A DNA stretch of 16,349 nucleotides from an uncultured Cloacibacillus sp. (GCA_934511335.1 CAKSWL010000016.1:1-16349), one strand, 5' to 3'; counted from the first letter of the stretch, positions 1 through 8,300 are shown. The notes: generated by a model from the letters alone, not told the origin. Made by a program: numbers and translations.

Positions 1-336
1 CGGAAAAGATCGGCGGAAAATAGAAGAAGGACAAGAGGGACTCCCGCCCGCGCGGCGGGAGCGCTCCTTGCGAGCGGCCCCCTATGTCTCTTATGGCCGT
101 ATCTTTACTTTATATTTTGCGGCGGCCCTTGGGGCCGCCGCTGCTATTTGCCTATATTCTTTTGCGGCGGCGCGGCAAATGTTTAGCGCGTCCCTATGGC
201 AGAGATTCAGACGCTGTGCCAGCGTGATCCGGGAGATCCCGCGCGGCCGGCGCGGCACAATATGAAGACGCCCCCACCGCGCAGTGAAAGCGAAAGGGGC
301 GTCCTGTTCGGTATTTTTATGGGCTTGGGTCCGCCC
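1..336. other. Gene-poor stretch with several stem-loops
   Basis: I see no convincing gene here apart from a possible 3' end: on the plus strand the first bases read EKIGGK followed by TAG at 21-23, which could be the tail of a gene starting before the window (weak). The stretch holds perfect inverted repeats at 41-48/54-61 (CTCCCGCC/GGCGGGAG), 119-128/132-141 (GCGGCGGCCC/GGGCCGCCGC), 146-152/174-180 (ATTTGCC/GGCAAAT) and 267-274/296-303. A plus-strand frame with a hydrophobic run is open at 68-265, but it has no ribosome binding site and its codons follow the hairpins, so I do not call it. Confidence 0.5.
267..303 (-). terminator. Possible terminator of the DctP-family gene
   Basis: On the minus strand, about 33 nt after the stop codon of the DctP gene, an 8-bp perfect stem (GACGCCCC/GGGGCGTC) closes a 21-nt loop and is followed by TTCATATTGT. 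The stem is strong but the T-tract is poor. It may be a weak intrinsic terminator or only a 3' stabilising hairpin. Confidence 0.3.
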
Positions 337-1338
337 TTATTTTTCCTTTATGGGAAAATGTTTCCGCGCCTGGTTCATCAGCTGTACGCCCATGACTGGT
401 TCGAGCTGTTTCCAGTTCTCCATTATCGCCGTGCGCAGCACCAGGAGCTGTGCGTCGGTGTAGGTGAAGACCTGCACGCCGTTTTTCTTCATCAGCTCGA
501 GGTTTCTCTTGTCGTTCTGCTGCGCCTGTTCGATCGACTTCGCGGAGGCCTTCGCCACTTCAGCGTAAATCACGGCGAGGTCGTCTTCGCCGAGGCGGTC
601 CCAGCTCTTCGCGCTCATCAGATACGACTCCGTCTCCTGCGAGTAATTGAGCTGGTACCAATATTTCATTATCCCCTTGAGCTCCGTCAGCGCCGCGCCT
701 GTTGAGATCGAGGAGACCGCGTCGCAGGTGCCGTCCTGCATAGAGCGGGCGATATCGGAGTATGGCAGCGCGATGGTCCGGTAGCCTTGGGCCTCCGCCG
801 CCGATTTGTAGACGTTCATGAAGGGGACGCGCGCGAGCACGCCCTTGTTGACGCTGGGGACAAGCGGTTCACGGATCGGTTTTTTGGATGCGATGCCGGT
901 GAGTCCCTCGATGTTGAAGCCAAGGAATTTCACACCTAGGCGCGTGTTGTATTCGTCCATCTTCTTTGAGAGCCAGCTTCCCGGCGCGAACTCTTTTTTG
1001 AGGACGCTGTAATTGGCGAAGGCATTTAGATAGACGAGCTCAAGACGCGGGTCGAACTGGCTGGGCACGGAGATGAGGGCCATATCAACGGCGCCGCGCA
1101 TGAGATCCTCATAGATTATCGTGTAGTCGCCGAGCTTGTTTGCGGGGAAGACTTCGATCTCGACGCGGCCGCCGGTCCGCTGTTTCACGCCGTCGGCGAT
1201 CTCGCGCATGAACTTGGTAGCGCTGTGATCTTCGGGGAACTGGCCGGCGAAGCGGAGCTTTACTTCGGCCGCTTCGGAACATGAAGCGAGAAACAGAAAC
1301 AGCATCATGACGCAGAGCGAATTTTTGAGACTCTTCAT
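337..1338 (-). CDS. TRAP transporter solute-binding lipoprotein, DctP family
   Basis: This is a periplasmic solute receptor of a tripartite ATP-independent (TRAP) transporter, which usually delivers organic or keto acids to a DctQ/DctM membrane pair. The 333-residue length is normal for the family. Residues 1-20 form a signal peptide ending in a lipobox (LASC, Cys20), so the protein is probably lipid-anchored. The family core is seen around residues 166-212: R170 in LARVPF is the position of the conserved Arg that binds the substrate carboxylate, followed by the ALPYSDIARSMQDG stretch that matches the usual LPF.E...ALQ.G motif. The start is fixed by AGGAGAGG just upstream. No DctQ or DctM gene lies in the window; the 336 bases downstream are non-coding, so the receptor is an orphan as far as can be seen. 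The substrate cannot be told from sequence. Confidence 0.93.
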   Translation of the reverse strand: MKSLKNSLCVMMLFLFLASCSEAAEVKLRFAGQFPEDHSATKFMREIADGVKQRTGGRVEIEVFPANKLGDYTIIYEDLMRGAVDMALISVPSQFDPRLELVYLNAFANYSVLKKEFAPGSWLSKKMDEYNTRLGVKFLGFNIEGLTGIASKKPIREPLVPSVNKGVLARVPFMNVYKSAAEAQGYRTIALPYSDIARSMQDGTCDAVSSISTGAALTELKGIMKYWYQLNYSQETESYLMSAKSWDRLGEDDLAVIYAEVAKASAKSIEQAQQNDKRNLELMKKNGVQVFTYTDAQLLVLRTAIMENWKQLEPVMGVQLMNQARKHFPIKEK

Positions 1339-1410
1339 AGTACAAACCTCTCCTTTATGTTGTTTTTAACTGTCCGCAAGGTCAATTGCGCATCTACCAG
1401 AGAGATAATC

Positions 1411-1433
1411 ACCGGCACGGAAAACCAGCCGGT
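1411..1433 (-). other. Small stem-loop in the DctP gene leader
   Basis: A 6-bp perfect inverted repeat (ACCGGC/GCCGGT) with an 11-nt loop lies between the predicted promoter and the start codon, in a leader of roughly 120 nt. It could be a regulatory or RNA-stabilising element. No known riboswitch class was recognised. Confidence 0.25.
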
Positions 1434-1466
1434 CATCAGAGGGTAAATCCGCTAATATCCCTTACG

Positions 1467-1496
1467 ATTGTAACATGAATATCAACATAGCGCCAA
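1467..1496 (-). promoter_or_regulatory. Sigma-70-type promoter for the DctP gene
   Basis: On the minus strand there is a -35 element TTGGCG (1491-1496), an 18-nt spacer and a -10 element TACAAT (1467-1472) preceded by TGT, which makes an extended -10. Transcription would begin near 1460 and give a leader of about 120 nt. Judged by eye from consensus matches. Confidence 0.5.
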
Positions 1497-1651
1497 TACC
1501 GGATAAATGGAGGCCCCACTCGACGCCCGCCCCGCGCCGGCCAACAGTACCCCAGTCTCAGCAAAAGCCGCCGCCGAGCCCATGCGCCGCAGTTTTATTT
1601 TTTATTTTGTGATGTTTTTGAATTGTTGGAAGTTTTCTGCCCCACGGCACC

Positions 1652-1689
1652 GGTTCAGCGGTTTTATCTTTGTGTGAAAACCCTGAACC
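1652..1689. other. Long imperfect hairpin, 13 bp
   Basis: Outer arms GGTTCAG (1652-1658) and CTGAACC (1683-1689) and inner arms GGTTTT (1660-1665) and AAAACC (1677-1682) form a 13-bp stem with one bulged C and an 11-nt loop. It lies about 70 nt beyond the stop codon of the small gene at 1760-1882. No T-tract follows on either strand, so it is not a standard intrinsic terminator. Confidence 0.45.
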
Positions 1690-1699
1690 TGTGCTTGCC

Positions 1700-1716
1700 A
1701 AAACGCCCGCGGGCGT
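1700..1716 (-). terminator. Possible terminator of the 40-codon gene
   Basis: On the minus strand the stem ACGCC/GGCGT closes a CGCG tetraloop and is followed by TTT. It lies about 45 nt after the stop codon of the small gene. The stem is short (5 bp) and the T-run is brief, so the call is tentative. Confidence 0.3.
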
Positions 1717-1759
1717 AAAAGTGAAACATTTTTGTTACCGTGGTGCTTGGTCGGACCGA

Positions 1760-1882
1760 CTACCTGGACTTAAATACGATATGCTCTACGGGAACGCCGT
1801 CTTTCATCTCGGCCGCCTTGAAGCTGCCCTCCGGCGTCATCCAGTAGGCTACGCCGCTGATGTACACGAGTTTATTGCTCAT
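1760..1882 (-). CDS. Small protein of 40 residues, unknown function
   Basis: A short gene that size cut-offs would miss. It begins MSNKLVYISGVAYW and ends EHIVFKSR, with no membrane segment, signal peptide or cysteine, so it is probably a soluble cytoplasmic peptide. Three things support it as real. It has an ideal ribosome binding site (AAGGAGG, 7 nt before ATG). A near-consensus promoter sits about 43 nt upstream. Its codons are GC-rich and balanced like the neighbouring core genes, with a composition typical of a folded beta-rich peptide. I do not recognise a family. The leader can fold over the ribosome binding site, which suggests control at translation. It stands alone, not in an operon: the flanking genes are hundreds of bases away. 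A small regulatory or stress peptide is one guess, without direct evidence. Confidence 0.7.
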   Translation of the reverse strand: MSNKLVYISGVAYWMTPEGSFKAAEMKDGVPVEHIVFKSR

Positions 1883-1888
1883 CCGTCC

Positions 1889-1922
1889 ACCTCCTTGTTA
1901 ATATTTATGGAGGTCTCCCCCC
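1889..1922 (-). promoter_or_regulatory. Leader with sequestered ribosome binding site
   Basis: In the predicted minus-strand RNA, ACCUCC (1914-1909) is a perfect complement of the Shine-Dalgarno GGAGGU (1894-1889), separated by a 14-nt A/U-rich loop. Just upstream, GGGGG (1921-1917) can pair instead with CCUCC (1913-1909, one G-U pair) across an AGA loop. The two helices exclude each other, so the leader could switch between a closed and an open ribosome binding site. G-rich tracts pair with such sites fairly often by chance. Confidence 0.4.
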
Positions 1923-1932
1923 ACAGCCAACC

Positions 1933-1960
1933 ATTCTACATGTTTTTCACAAATTGTCAA
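1933..1960 (-). promoter_or_regulatory. Strong sigma-70-type promoter for the 40-codon gene
   Basis: On the minus strand a perfect -35 TTGACA (1955-1960), a 16-nt spacer and a -10 TAGAAT (1933-1938, five of six). Transcription would start near 1926, about 44 nt before the small gene's ATG. Confidence 0.6.
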
Positions 1961-2022
1961 ACGTATGGGCCGCAGCGAAAGAGATAGATCTCAAATATGC
2001 AGCGAAGCAGGCGCGGAGTTAT

Positions 2023-2077
2023 TCCGGAAGAGAGGCCGTCGCGCCTGCGCGTGGCGCGGCGGCGATACTCCGGAAGA
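2023..2077. repeat. Stem-loop flanked by direct repeat TCCGGAAGA
   Basis: An 11-bp stem (2035-2045 with 2053-2063, one G-T pair, 7-nt loop) is bracketed by two copies of TCCGGAAGA at 2023-2031 and 2069-2077. It lies in the non-coding 1883-2159 stretch after the CGGC gene. It may be a 3' RNA-end structure for that gene or a small palindromic repeat unit. There is no T-tract. Confidence 0.35.
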
Positions 2078-2159
2078 TCGTTTTTATCATCTGTCTCTGT
2101 ACGCGCCCGTGCTTTATGAATGGACAGCAGGCCCGACGGCGCGGCCATGGCGGTCGTTT

Positions 2160-2606
2160 TTATTCTTCCGCGCCGCAGAAGGTTTCCAGTTCGTAGTCTT
2201 TGTAGATCCCCGCTTTGCGTTTTTTTGTCGCGTTGTCGCTGCGGAAGGTGCCGCCGACGATGTTTTTGTAGCCTTTTTTGCGGATGATGCCCTTGATGTA
2301 TTCAAGGTTAGGGCAGCGGTCGTGGTGGTAGTTGTCGGTGGCCATACAGGAGGCTATGTGTACGGCGACTTCGTCTTTTTTGAGGTCGGTCTGGCGCGCC
2401 AGTTTGTTTGAGAAGTGCTCGAGGTGGGAGGCGATGCTGCCGCCGCAGCAGCCGCCGCAGGTAAAGGCGATGTAGCGCGTGCCGTGGGGGTAGCCGCAGT
2501 CTTTGAAGAAGCCCTCCCGGTCGTAGAAGCATTTCGTGCAGGCAAAACCGCTGCACCTGAGCCTTGCGATGTCGCACTGGATGATGACGACGAATTTGAT
2601 GTCCAT
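2160..2606 (-). CDS. CGGC-domain protein, probable metal binding
   Basis: A 148-residue protein with the hallmark CGGCCGG at residues 50-56, which defines the CGGC domain family. That family is rich in conserved Cys and His and is thought to bind zinc or another metal; its biochemical role is not established. Other candidate ligands are C11, C18, C23, C26, C37, C87, C98, C144 and several histidines (H41, H61, H64, H83, H94, H95). C23-x2-C26 looks like a zinc or cluster knuckle. No signal peptide, so it is cytoplasmic. The last 30 residues (after NIVGGT) are a Lys-rich tail that appears longer than the usual family core. The start is set by GGAGGGG 7 nt before ATG. It stands alone between non-coding stretches. 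Family call firm, function unknown. Confidence 0.85.
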   Translation of the reverse strand: MDIKFVVIIQCDIARLRCSGFACTKCFYDREGFFKDCGYPHGTRYIAFTCGGCCGGSIASHLEHFSNKLARQTDLKKDEVAVHIASCMATDNYHHDRCPNLEYIKGIIRKKGYKNIVGGTFRSDNATKKRKAGIYKDYELETFCGAEE

Positions 2607-2643
2607 CTCTGATCCCCTCCGCGATAATTATTTAGAGCCGCTG

Positions 2644-2649
2644 ATTATA
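2644..2649 (-). promoter_or_regulatory. Possible -10 element before the CGGC gene
   Basis: A perfect TATAAT on the minus strand about 38 nt before the start codon. No good -35 match lies 16-18 nt upstream, so the promoter is either activator-dependent or accidental. The alternative driver is the stronger promoter at 2892-2921. Confidence 0.3.
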
Positions 2650-2697
2650 TGAGCCATTCTCGTCACGGGCGGGCCCCGGCCGTTGCGGGGGTATCAA

Positions 2698-2848
2698 TTA
2701 TACGCCTTGCGCGCCGCTTTCGACCTGCCCGTTCAGCTCCTGACACATCTGATAGATGAACCGACCGATTTGCACGAAATCATAGGTTTCGGCTTTATGT
2801 CTGCAATCAGCGGGAGGTACGTCGGTTATTGTTCCGGCTGATTTTCAA
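2698..2848 (-). pseudogene. Small gene with apparent +1 frameshift, about 50 codons
   Basis: A strong promoter (2892-2921) and a ribosome binding site AAGGAAAG (2858-2865) precede a TTG start at 2848, which reads LKISRNNNRRTSR and stops at TGA 2807-2809. Shifting forward one base near the CTCCCG run (about 2810-2815) continues an open frame reading ADCRHKAETYDFVQIG and on to ...QELNGQVESGAQGV, ending at TAA 2698-2700. The downstream frame has protein-like composition but no usable start of its own apart from an internal GTG. This could be a decayed gene, a programmed frameshift or a sequence error. No family is recognised. Confidence 0.4.
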
Positions 2849-2891
2849 TCAATCAGACTTTCCTTAAGCTTATGTTATCCCTGCGTCTGTG

Positions 2892-2921
2892 ATTATACTC
2901 TCCGCCGCCGGTTTTGTTCAA
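2892..2921 (-). promoter_or_regulatory. Strong sigma-70-type promoter
   Basis: On the minus strand a -35 TTGAAC (2916-2921), an 18-nt spacer and a perfect -10 TATAAT (2892-2897). Transcription would start near 2885. It would drive the small frameshifted frame at 2698-2848 and possibly read on into the CGGC gene. Confidence 0.55.
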
Positions 2922-2977
2922 GCGGGAACGCCGTTCGGTCGTGATAAAGGCGCCGGGGCTTTTTTAATGGCGGCGTC

Positions 2978-3004
2978 AAGCGGCCGGCGACGCCGGGGGC
3001 GCTT
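2978..3004. other. Inverted repeat downstream of the PBP1C gene
   Basis: Arms AAGCG (2978-2982) and CGCTT (3000-3004) enclose CCGG/CCGG with a CGACG loop. A T-run follows on the plus strand (GCTTTTTG), opposite to the gene it follows. On the minus strand there is no T-tract, so it is at best a weak transcript-end structure for the PBP1C operon. Confidence 0.3.
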
Positions 3005-3065
3005 TTTGCGCTTACCTGGAAATGGGCTTGGAAGGCCGCGGCTGTTTTAGTTTTTACGCCGCCTC

Positions 3066-5378
3066 TCAGCCGCTTTCCTCCAGCAGCGGCAGGCCGTCCG
3101 TCTCCGCGCCGGCCGGTTTTTTCACGGTTATCTCTATTTCGTCCACGGCGCCGTATTCGTCGGCGGCCGCGATTTTGTGTCTGCCCGCCGTCATCGTCCA
3201 TGTGATGGGAGCGTCTGCGCTGGAATCTCCGATCAATTCGCCGTCGGCGAACCAGTAGACGGTGCCCCTGCCGCCTTCGGAGAAGAGGGCAAGTTTTGCC
3301 GCTGCCGCGTCTTTTGTATAGGACGCTCCGTTTTTGGGCGCTGTGATGACGAGGCGTTTTTCCGCCGCCGCGCCGCCGCGGCCGGCAAAGAAGTTTTCCA
3401 GCTCCGCGGGCCATGTTATTTCGACCTTGCCGCCGACCGCGGTGTGGAGCGTGCAGGGTTCGCTGTCCGACACGCCCTCGATGAAGAGGTCTCGGCGTCC
3501 CTGCGGGCACCATTGGTTTCGCGGCGCGCCGGAGAGGGCGCAGAGCTCTTTTTTGACGACGGCGGGCGGCAGCGTAAACCAGGGCTCGCCCTTTTCGGTC
3601 AGTTTGAGCATGATCCTGACGGCGGAGGGGGCGGCGGCCCGGAGCCCGACGAGGCAGCGGTGCGGCCTGCCGCTAGGGTCGCCGAACCAGACGACGAGGG
3701 TCCATTTTTTGGTGACGGCGGCGGTCCAGGCGTCGCGCAGCCCATATGAGGTGCCGGTTTTGAAGGCGATGATTTTGCCGTCGTCGCTGGCTTCGCCGTA
3801 GCGCGGCAGGTTGCGGCGGGTGTCTTTGAGGATGTCGATGGTGAGCGCGGCGCCCTCTTGTGAGAGGACTCTTGTCCCGACGGCGGGTTTCGCCGTTTCT
3901 CGCCATTGGAGCGGGGCGTCGAGGCCGCCGGCGGCGAGGGTACGGTAGGCGCGCGCCAGCTCGAGCGGCGAAACTTCGCAGCCGCCGAGCGCAAGGCTGT
4001 CGCCGTACCATTCCGCCTCGCGCGTCAGCCGTGAGAAGCCGAGGCGGCAAAAGAGGCCGAGGACGTTCGCGGCGCCGGCGCGGCGGAAGAGGCGTACCGC
4101 GGGAACGTTGAGGGAGTCGGCAAGCGCCGCCCGCGCCGATACGGGGCCGCGGTAGAGGCGGTCGAAGTTGCGCGCCCCGCCGCCCGCCGGATGCTGCGGG
4201 ACGTCGGCGATCATCGTCGCCGGCGTCGCCAGCCCCAAATCGAAGGCGAGGGCGTAGACGAAGGGTTTCAGCACGGAGCCGGGAGAGCGCGGCGAAAGGG
4301 CGCAGTCCACCCAGGAGGCGTCGCCGTCCGCGCCTTCGCGCACGTTGCCGACGTAGCCGCGCACTTTGCCGCTCTCGTTTTCCACGAGGACGGCCGCCGC
4401 GGTGACGCCCTGCTCCAGGCCGCGGAGCGCCGCCGTCAGCTCTGAGGAAAGCAGCCGCTGCATGGCGCTGTCAAGCGAGGAGCGGAAGCGTCCGTAGCGG
4501 TCTTTCGCCTCTTTAGCGCCGCCGTAACGCGCGGCGGCCTCCGCCGCCTGGATATGGGCGGAGGAGATGGGCCGCCGTTTTGTGGGGATCGGTTCGGCCT
4601 TGGCGCGGCGCGCCTCTTCCGCCGAGGCTGTACCGCGGCGGAAGAGGGTGTCTATTAAGCGGTCGCGCAGCGCCCGCGCCCTCTCGGGATGGCGGTCGGG
4701 GCGGTAGTAGGCAGGGCCTCTCAGGATGCCGGCCAGCAGCGCCGCTTCGGCAAGCGACATTTCTTTCGCGGGTTTGCCGAACCACGAGCGCGCGGCGGCT
4801 TCCACGCCGCGTGTGTTGCCGCCGAAGGGAACGCTGTTGAGGTATGTTTCCAGGATTTTGTCTTTGTCCATGAAGAATTCCAGCGCCGCCCCTTGGGCGA
4901 ATTCGACGGCCTTGACGGCGGGGGTGCGCGGGCGTTCGACGGCGAGGCGCACGACCTGGCTCGTGATCGTCGACGCGCCGGAGACGACGCGGCCGCCGGT
5001 GAGGTTCTGCCACGCGGCGCGCGCGATCGCGGCGCTGTCGATACCGCCGTGGAGGTAGAAACGCCGGTCCTCTAGCGCCACAACAGCCGCCGGCATCCAG
5101 CGTCCCATTTCCGCTAGGGGGACGGGCAGATGCCATTCCCCCGCTTCGGAGAGAAAGCCGCGCAGCGGCAGGCCGTTTCTGTCCGTCACGACGAGCGAGG
5201 CTGGGCGGTCTATGACGGCCTCAAGCGGAAAGGTGAGGACGAGCGCCGCCTTGGCGGCGAGCAGGAGCGAAAGGATGATGAGGGCCGCCCGTTGGGGCAG
5301 CCTCTTTTTTTTGAAGCGTTTCCATGCCGCCGCCGGCAAAGCGCGGGCGGCGGCGAGGTTTTTTTTATTTAGGGGCAT
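3066..5378 (-). CDS. pbpC: Penicillin-binding protein 1C, bifunctional glycosyltransferase/transpeptidase
   Basis: A class A penicillin-binding protein that polymerises and crosslinks peptidoglycan on the outer face of the inner membrane. Its 770 residues match PBP1C. A basic N-terminus (1-30) precedes a membrane anchor (about 31-52). The GT51 domain shows ALEDRRFYLHGGID with catalytic E103, GASTITSQ (134-141), ILETYLNSVPFGGN (175-188) and the LAEAALLAGIL motif (209-219). The transpeptidase has SVLK with active-site S368/K371, SLN (422-424) and KTGTSYG (540-546). The C-terminus (about 677-752) is the beta-sandwich BiPBP_C domain typical of PBP1C. All catalytic residues are present. The start overlaps the stop of the alpha-2-macroglobulin gene by 14 nt and lacks a clear Shine-Dalgarno site, so translation is probably coupled. 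Confident call; E. coli PBP1C is the reference. Confidence 0.95.
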   Translation of the reverse strand: MPLNKKNLAAARALPAAAWKRFKKKRLPQRAALIILSLLLAAKAALVLTFPLEAVIDRPASLVVTDRNGLPLRGFLSEAGEWHLPVPLAEMGRWMPAAVVALEDRRFYLHGGIDSAAIARAAWQNLTGGRVVSGASTITSQVVRLAVERPRTPAVKAVEFAQGAALEFFMDKDKILETYLNSVPFGGNTRGVEAAARSWFGKPAKEMSLAEAALLAGILRGPAYYRPDRHPERARALRDRLIDTLFRRGTASAEEARRAKAEPIPTKRRPISSAHIQAAEAAARYGGAKEAKDRYGRFRSSLDSAMQRLLSSELTAALRGLEQGVTAAAVLVENESGKVRGYVGNVREGADGDASWVDCALSPRSPGSVLKPFVYALAFDLGLATPATMIADVPQHPAGGGARNFDRLYRGPVSARAALADSLNVPAVRLFRRAGAANVLGLFCRLGFSRLTREAEWYGDSLALGGCEVSPLELARAYRTLAAGGLDAPLQWRETAKPAVGTRVLSQEGAALTIDILKDTRRNLPRYGEASDDGKIIAFKTGTSYGLRDAWTAAVTKKWTLVVWFGDPSGRPHRCLVGLRAAAPSAVRIMLKLTEKGEPWFTLPPAVVKKELCALSGAPRNQWCPQGRRDLFIEGVSDSEPCTLHTAVGGKVEITWPAELENFFAGRGGAAAEKRLVITAPKNGASYTKDAAAAKLALFSEGGRGTVYWFADGELIGDSSADAPITWTMTAGRHKIAAADEYGAVDEIEITVKKPAGAETDGLPLLEESG

Positions 5379-8300
5379 TTATCGCGATCGTGCCGCCGCC
5401 GCTGACGCTTGAGATGCCGGGGTCGTACATGCATTCGGCGTATATCTGCGGCGAGGCGAAGAGGCCCTCGGTCACCGCGCGCAGCGAGTAGTGCCAGGAA
5501 AGCGGCCTGCGCAGTTCTTCGATGAAGAGCAGGAGGCGGTCGTCGCGTATCTCCGCGCGCACGCCGCCGGCGTTTTCTTCACCGGCTCCCGTCAGGCGCG
5601 GATTTTCTATCTCAAAGCCCGCAGGCAGCGGCATGACGGCGACGACGCCGCGCAGGCTGCCGGCCTTGGGCGTGATCGTGACGGCGGCGGTCAGCGCCTC
5701 GCCGCGCGTGACTTTTTTGGCGATGAGCTTTCCCTGCCTGTCGGCGACGCGCTGGCGTATCTCGATGCCGTCGTCTTTCGCCGGTATCGCGCCCGCGGGG
5801 ATGTATGAGAGGCTCCACGCCGTGTAGAGGCGCGCCGTGCCGTTGTTTTCCGCCCGGTAGCCGCCGAGCTCTCCGGCGGAGACGCTCCGGCCGTTTTCGT
5901 TTATCGTGCCAACGATCTTCGCGCCGGGTTCTTTTATAAGTTTGCCAAAGGTTGCGCCGCCGCGCGGCTGCGCCGCAAACCAGCGTCCGAGCGCGATCAT
6001 CGAAAAGCCGCCCTCCTGCGTGCTGCAGCGTCCCCTGTCTTTGAGCTCTTTCAGCAGCCCTGAAGCGGAGGCGGCGGCTCCGGCTCCCGCGGGGTCTATG
6101 TATGTCGCGGCAAGCAGCGAGAGAGCGCTGTTGCGGAGGCTGGAATCGTAGTTCTCATTTTTGCCCGCGATCTCTTTCAGCGGCACGCCCTTTTGCCCGG
6201 TGATCTTTTCCGCCTCTTTTTTATCTCCCGCGGCGGCGTAGGCGCAGGCGAGCAGCAGCCGTCCGGCGGGCTCCATCTCTCCTATTTTGTCGCGCAGGCC
6301 CTCCATCCAGCCAAGCGGCGGTTCGCCGGCGATGGTGAGGACGAAGGAGGCGTAGGCGCGGCGCGTCAGCGTTTCGCGCCAGGCGGCGTCGCTGTCGTCT
6401 CCCGGCATGACGGGCAGCAACGCGCGCGCGTAGTCGACGGTGGCCTTTAGGGCGTCGGGCGATACTTTGCCGCCCATGCGTTTTGCCTCAAGCAGGAAGT
6501 GGGCCCCGTAGAGGCTGTCCCACGGCTGCGACCACGATTCGCCGCTCCAGCGCGGGAAGCCGCCGTCGTAGTTCTGCATACTCTCTATTTTACCGATGCG
6601 GCGCGCGAGCGCCTCTTTGTCTGCAAGAGCGGGGTCGGTGTGTTTGACGAGTTCGGGCTGTACGAGCAGCGGCCAGGCGGCGGAGACGGTCTGTTCAAAA
6701 CAGCCGTAGGGGTAGGTAACGAGGAAGTCCGCGAGGGCCGAGAGCGATATCTGCGGCATCGCCGAGAGCATCACGCGCCCCTGCGCGAAGTCCGCCCTTT
6801 GGCCTTTTTTCGGCAGGCTGAAGGATAATTCCTTTCCCGGTTCGATCACCGCCGAATGGCTTTCCGTGACGCGCGGCGCGGCGGGGCGTATGGGAAGTTC
6901 GATCGTCTTTTCGATCGCGCCGCCTTTGCCGTCCGACCATTCCGTCCGGTAGGTCGTTTTAGCGACGCCCGCGCCCTTCGCCTCGTAGGAGATCGGCACG
7001 CTGGCGGAGCCGCCCCCCTTGATCGTCACCGTCAGGCTCTCTTTCCCGCCGGATATCGCCAGCTCCGCGGCGCCCTTCCGGCTTTGCGCTGAGAATTTGA
7101 CGGTAAGCTCGCGCGGCGTCATGTTGAAGAGCTGTACGTTCGCCGTGAATTTGTCGCCGGGGGCGGCGAAGCGCGGCAGCGATATTTCCGCCGTCACGTC
7201 GCGCCCTATCTGGGTCGCGGATTCGGCGGCGCCCTCCGCCTGCGCGGTGGCGGCCACGGCCATGATGCGGGCCTTGCCGGAGAATTCGGGGATGTCGAAC
7301 TCGACTTCGCACTTGCCGCCGGCGTCGGCGCGGGCCCTCTTTATCAGCGAAAGCATCTTGAAGCGGCGCGCCTGTACGGGGTTGAGGCTGGATTTCATCA
7401 TCATGCCATCCTCCATGCCGCCGCCTCCGGCCGTCAGCAGCGGGGTCGCCGGTTTTTCCGGCGTGATGAGCGCGCCGTAGAGGTCGTAGGTCTCCATTCC
7501 CGGCATCCGGCGGGCGGTGAAATAACCCCAGGGGTCGGGGGTCTTGTATCCCGTGAGGCCTAAGATGGTCTCGTCGACGAGCATCACCGTGAGGTCGGCG
7601 GCCGTGCCCCTGCCGGCGCTGTCTCGCACCGTGAGGGCGATTTTGTTTTTACCTGGCTCCAGTCTCGGCGCCTTGGCGATCTCCACGCTGAGGCGGCTGC
7701 CGCCGTTGTCGGCCGCAAGCGGCGCGATGCCGAAGGCGCGTGCGGGGGCGCCGTCTTTTTGCGCCGGACGCACGACCTGGGCTGTGATCCAGGCGTTGGG
7801 GCGCATTTCTTTGGTAACCTTGAGGGAGAATTCTGCCTCCGCCGTCCCCTTGCCGCCGCGCAGGGAGCGAGTCTCGTTCCAGAGGACTTCCGTCGTCTCC
7901 GCGTCGATCAGCAGCGCGCCCGCGAAGGGCGATCTTACTTTGATCTTGGCCGTCTCTCCCGCTTTGTATATCCTCTTGTCGGTCGTTATCTCCGCCATAT
8001 CGGGGAAGGAGGCGCCTTCGCCGCCGGATGCGCCGTAGACGTAAACCACCGCCGAGGCGCGCGACCTACCGTCCGGCGTCTCTACGCGAAGGAGGTATTC
8101 TCCGGCCTCTTTGAGCGTCACGGAGGCGGAGCCGACGCCGCCGGAGAGCGGCACCGCGCCTTCGCCGCGCGGTATCAGCTGCTCCTGCATCTCTTTCGTT
8201 ATCCTGCCGTCGTTTTCAAATACCACCGCCTGCCGCACGCGGCGGAAGAGCGAATATTTCATCTCTTCGATGGCGGCGGCTTTGCCGTCCGCTGTGACCG

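Noticed and set aside
196..705. 169-codon plus-strand frame at the left end
   Set aside because: Most of it is antisense to the DctP gene; no ribosome binding site and unnatural composition.
1957..2148. 63-codon minus-strand frame after the CGGC gene
   Set aside because: Arg-rich, no ribosome binding site, and its end overlaps the strong promoter of the 40-codon gene.
2807..2809. TGA in the small frame read as selenocysteine
   Set aside because: The frame after TGA stops again within four codons, and I see no clear selenocysteine insertion hairpin; a frameshift explains the downstream frame better.
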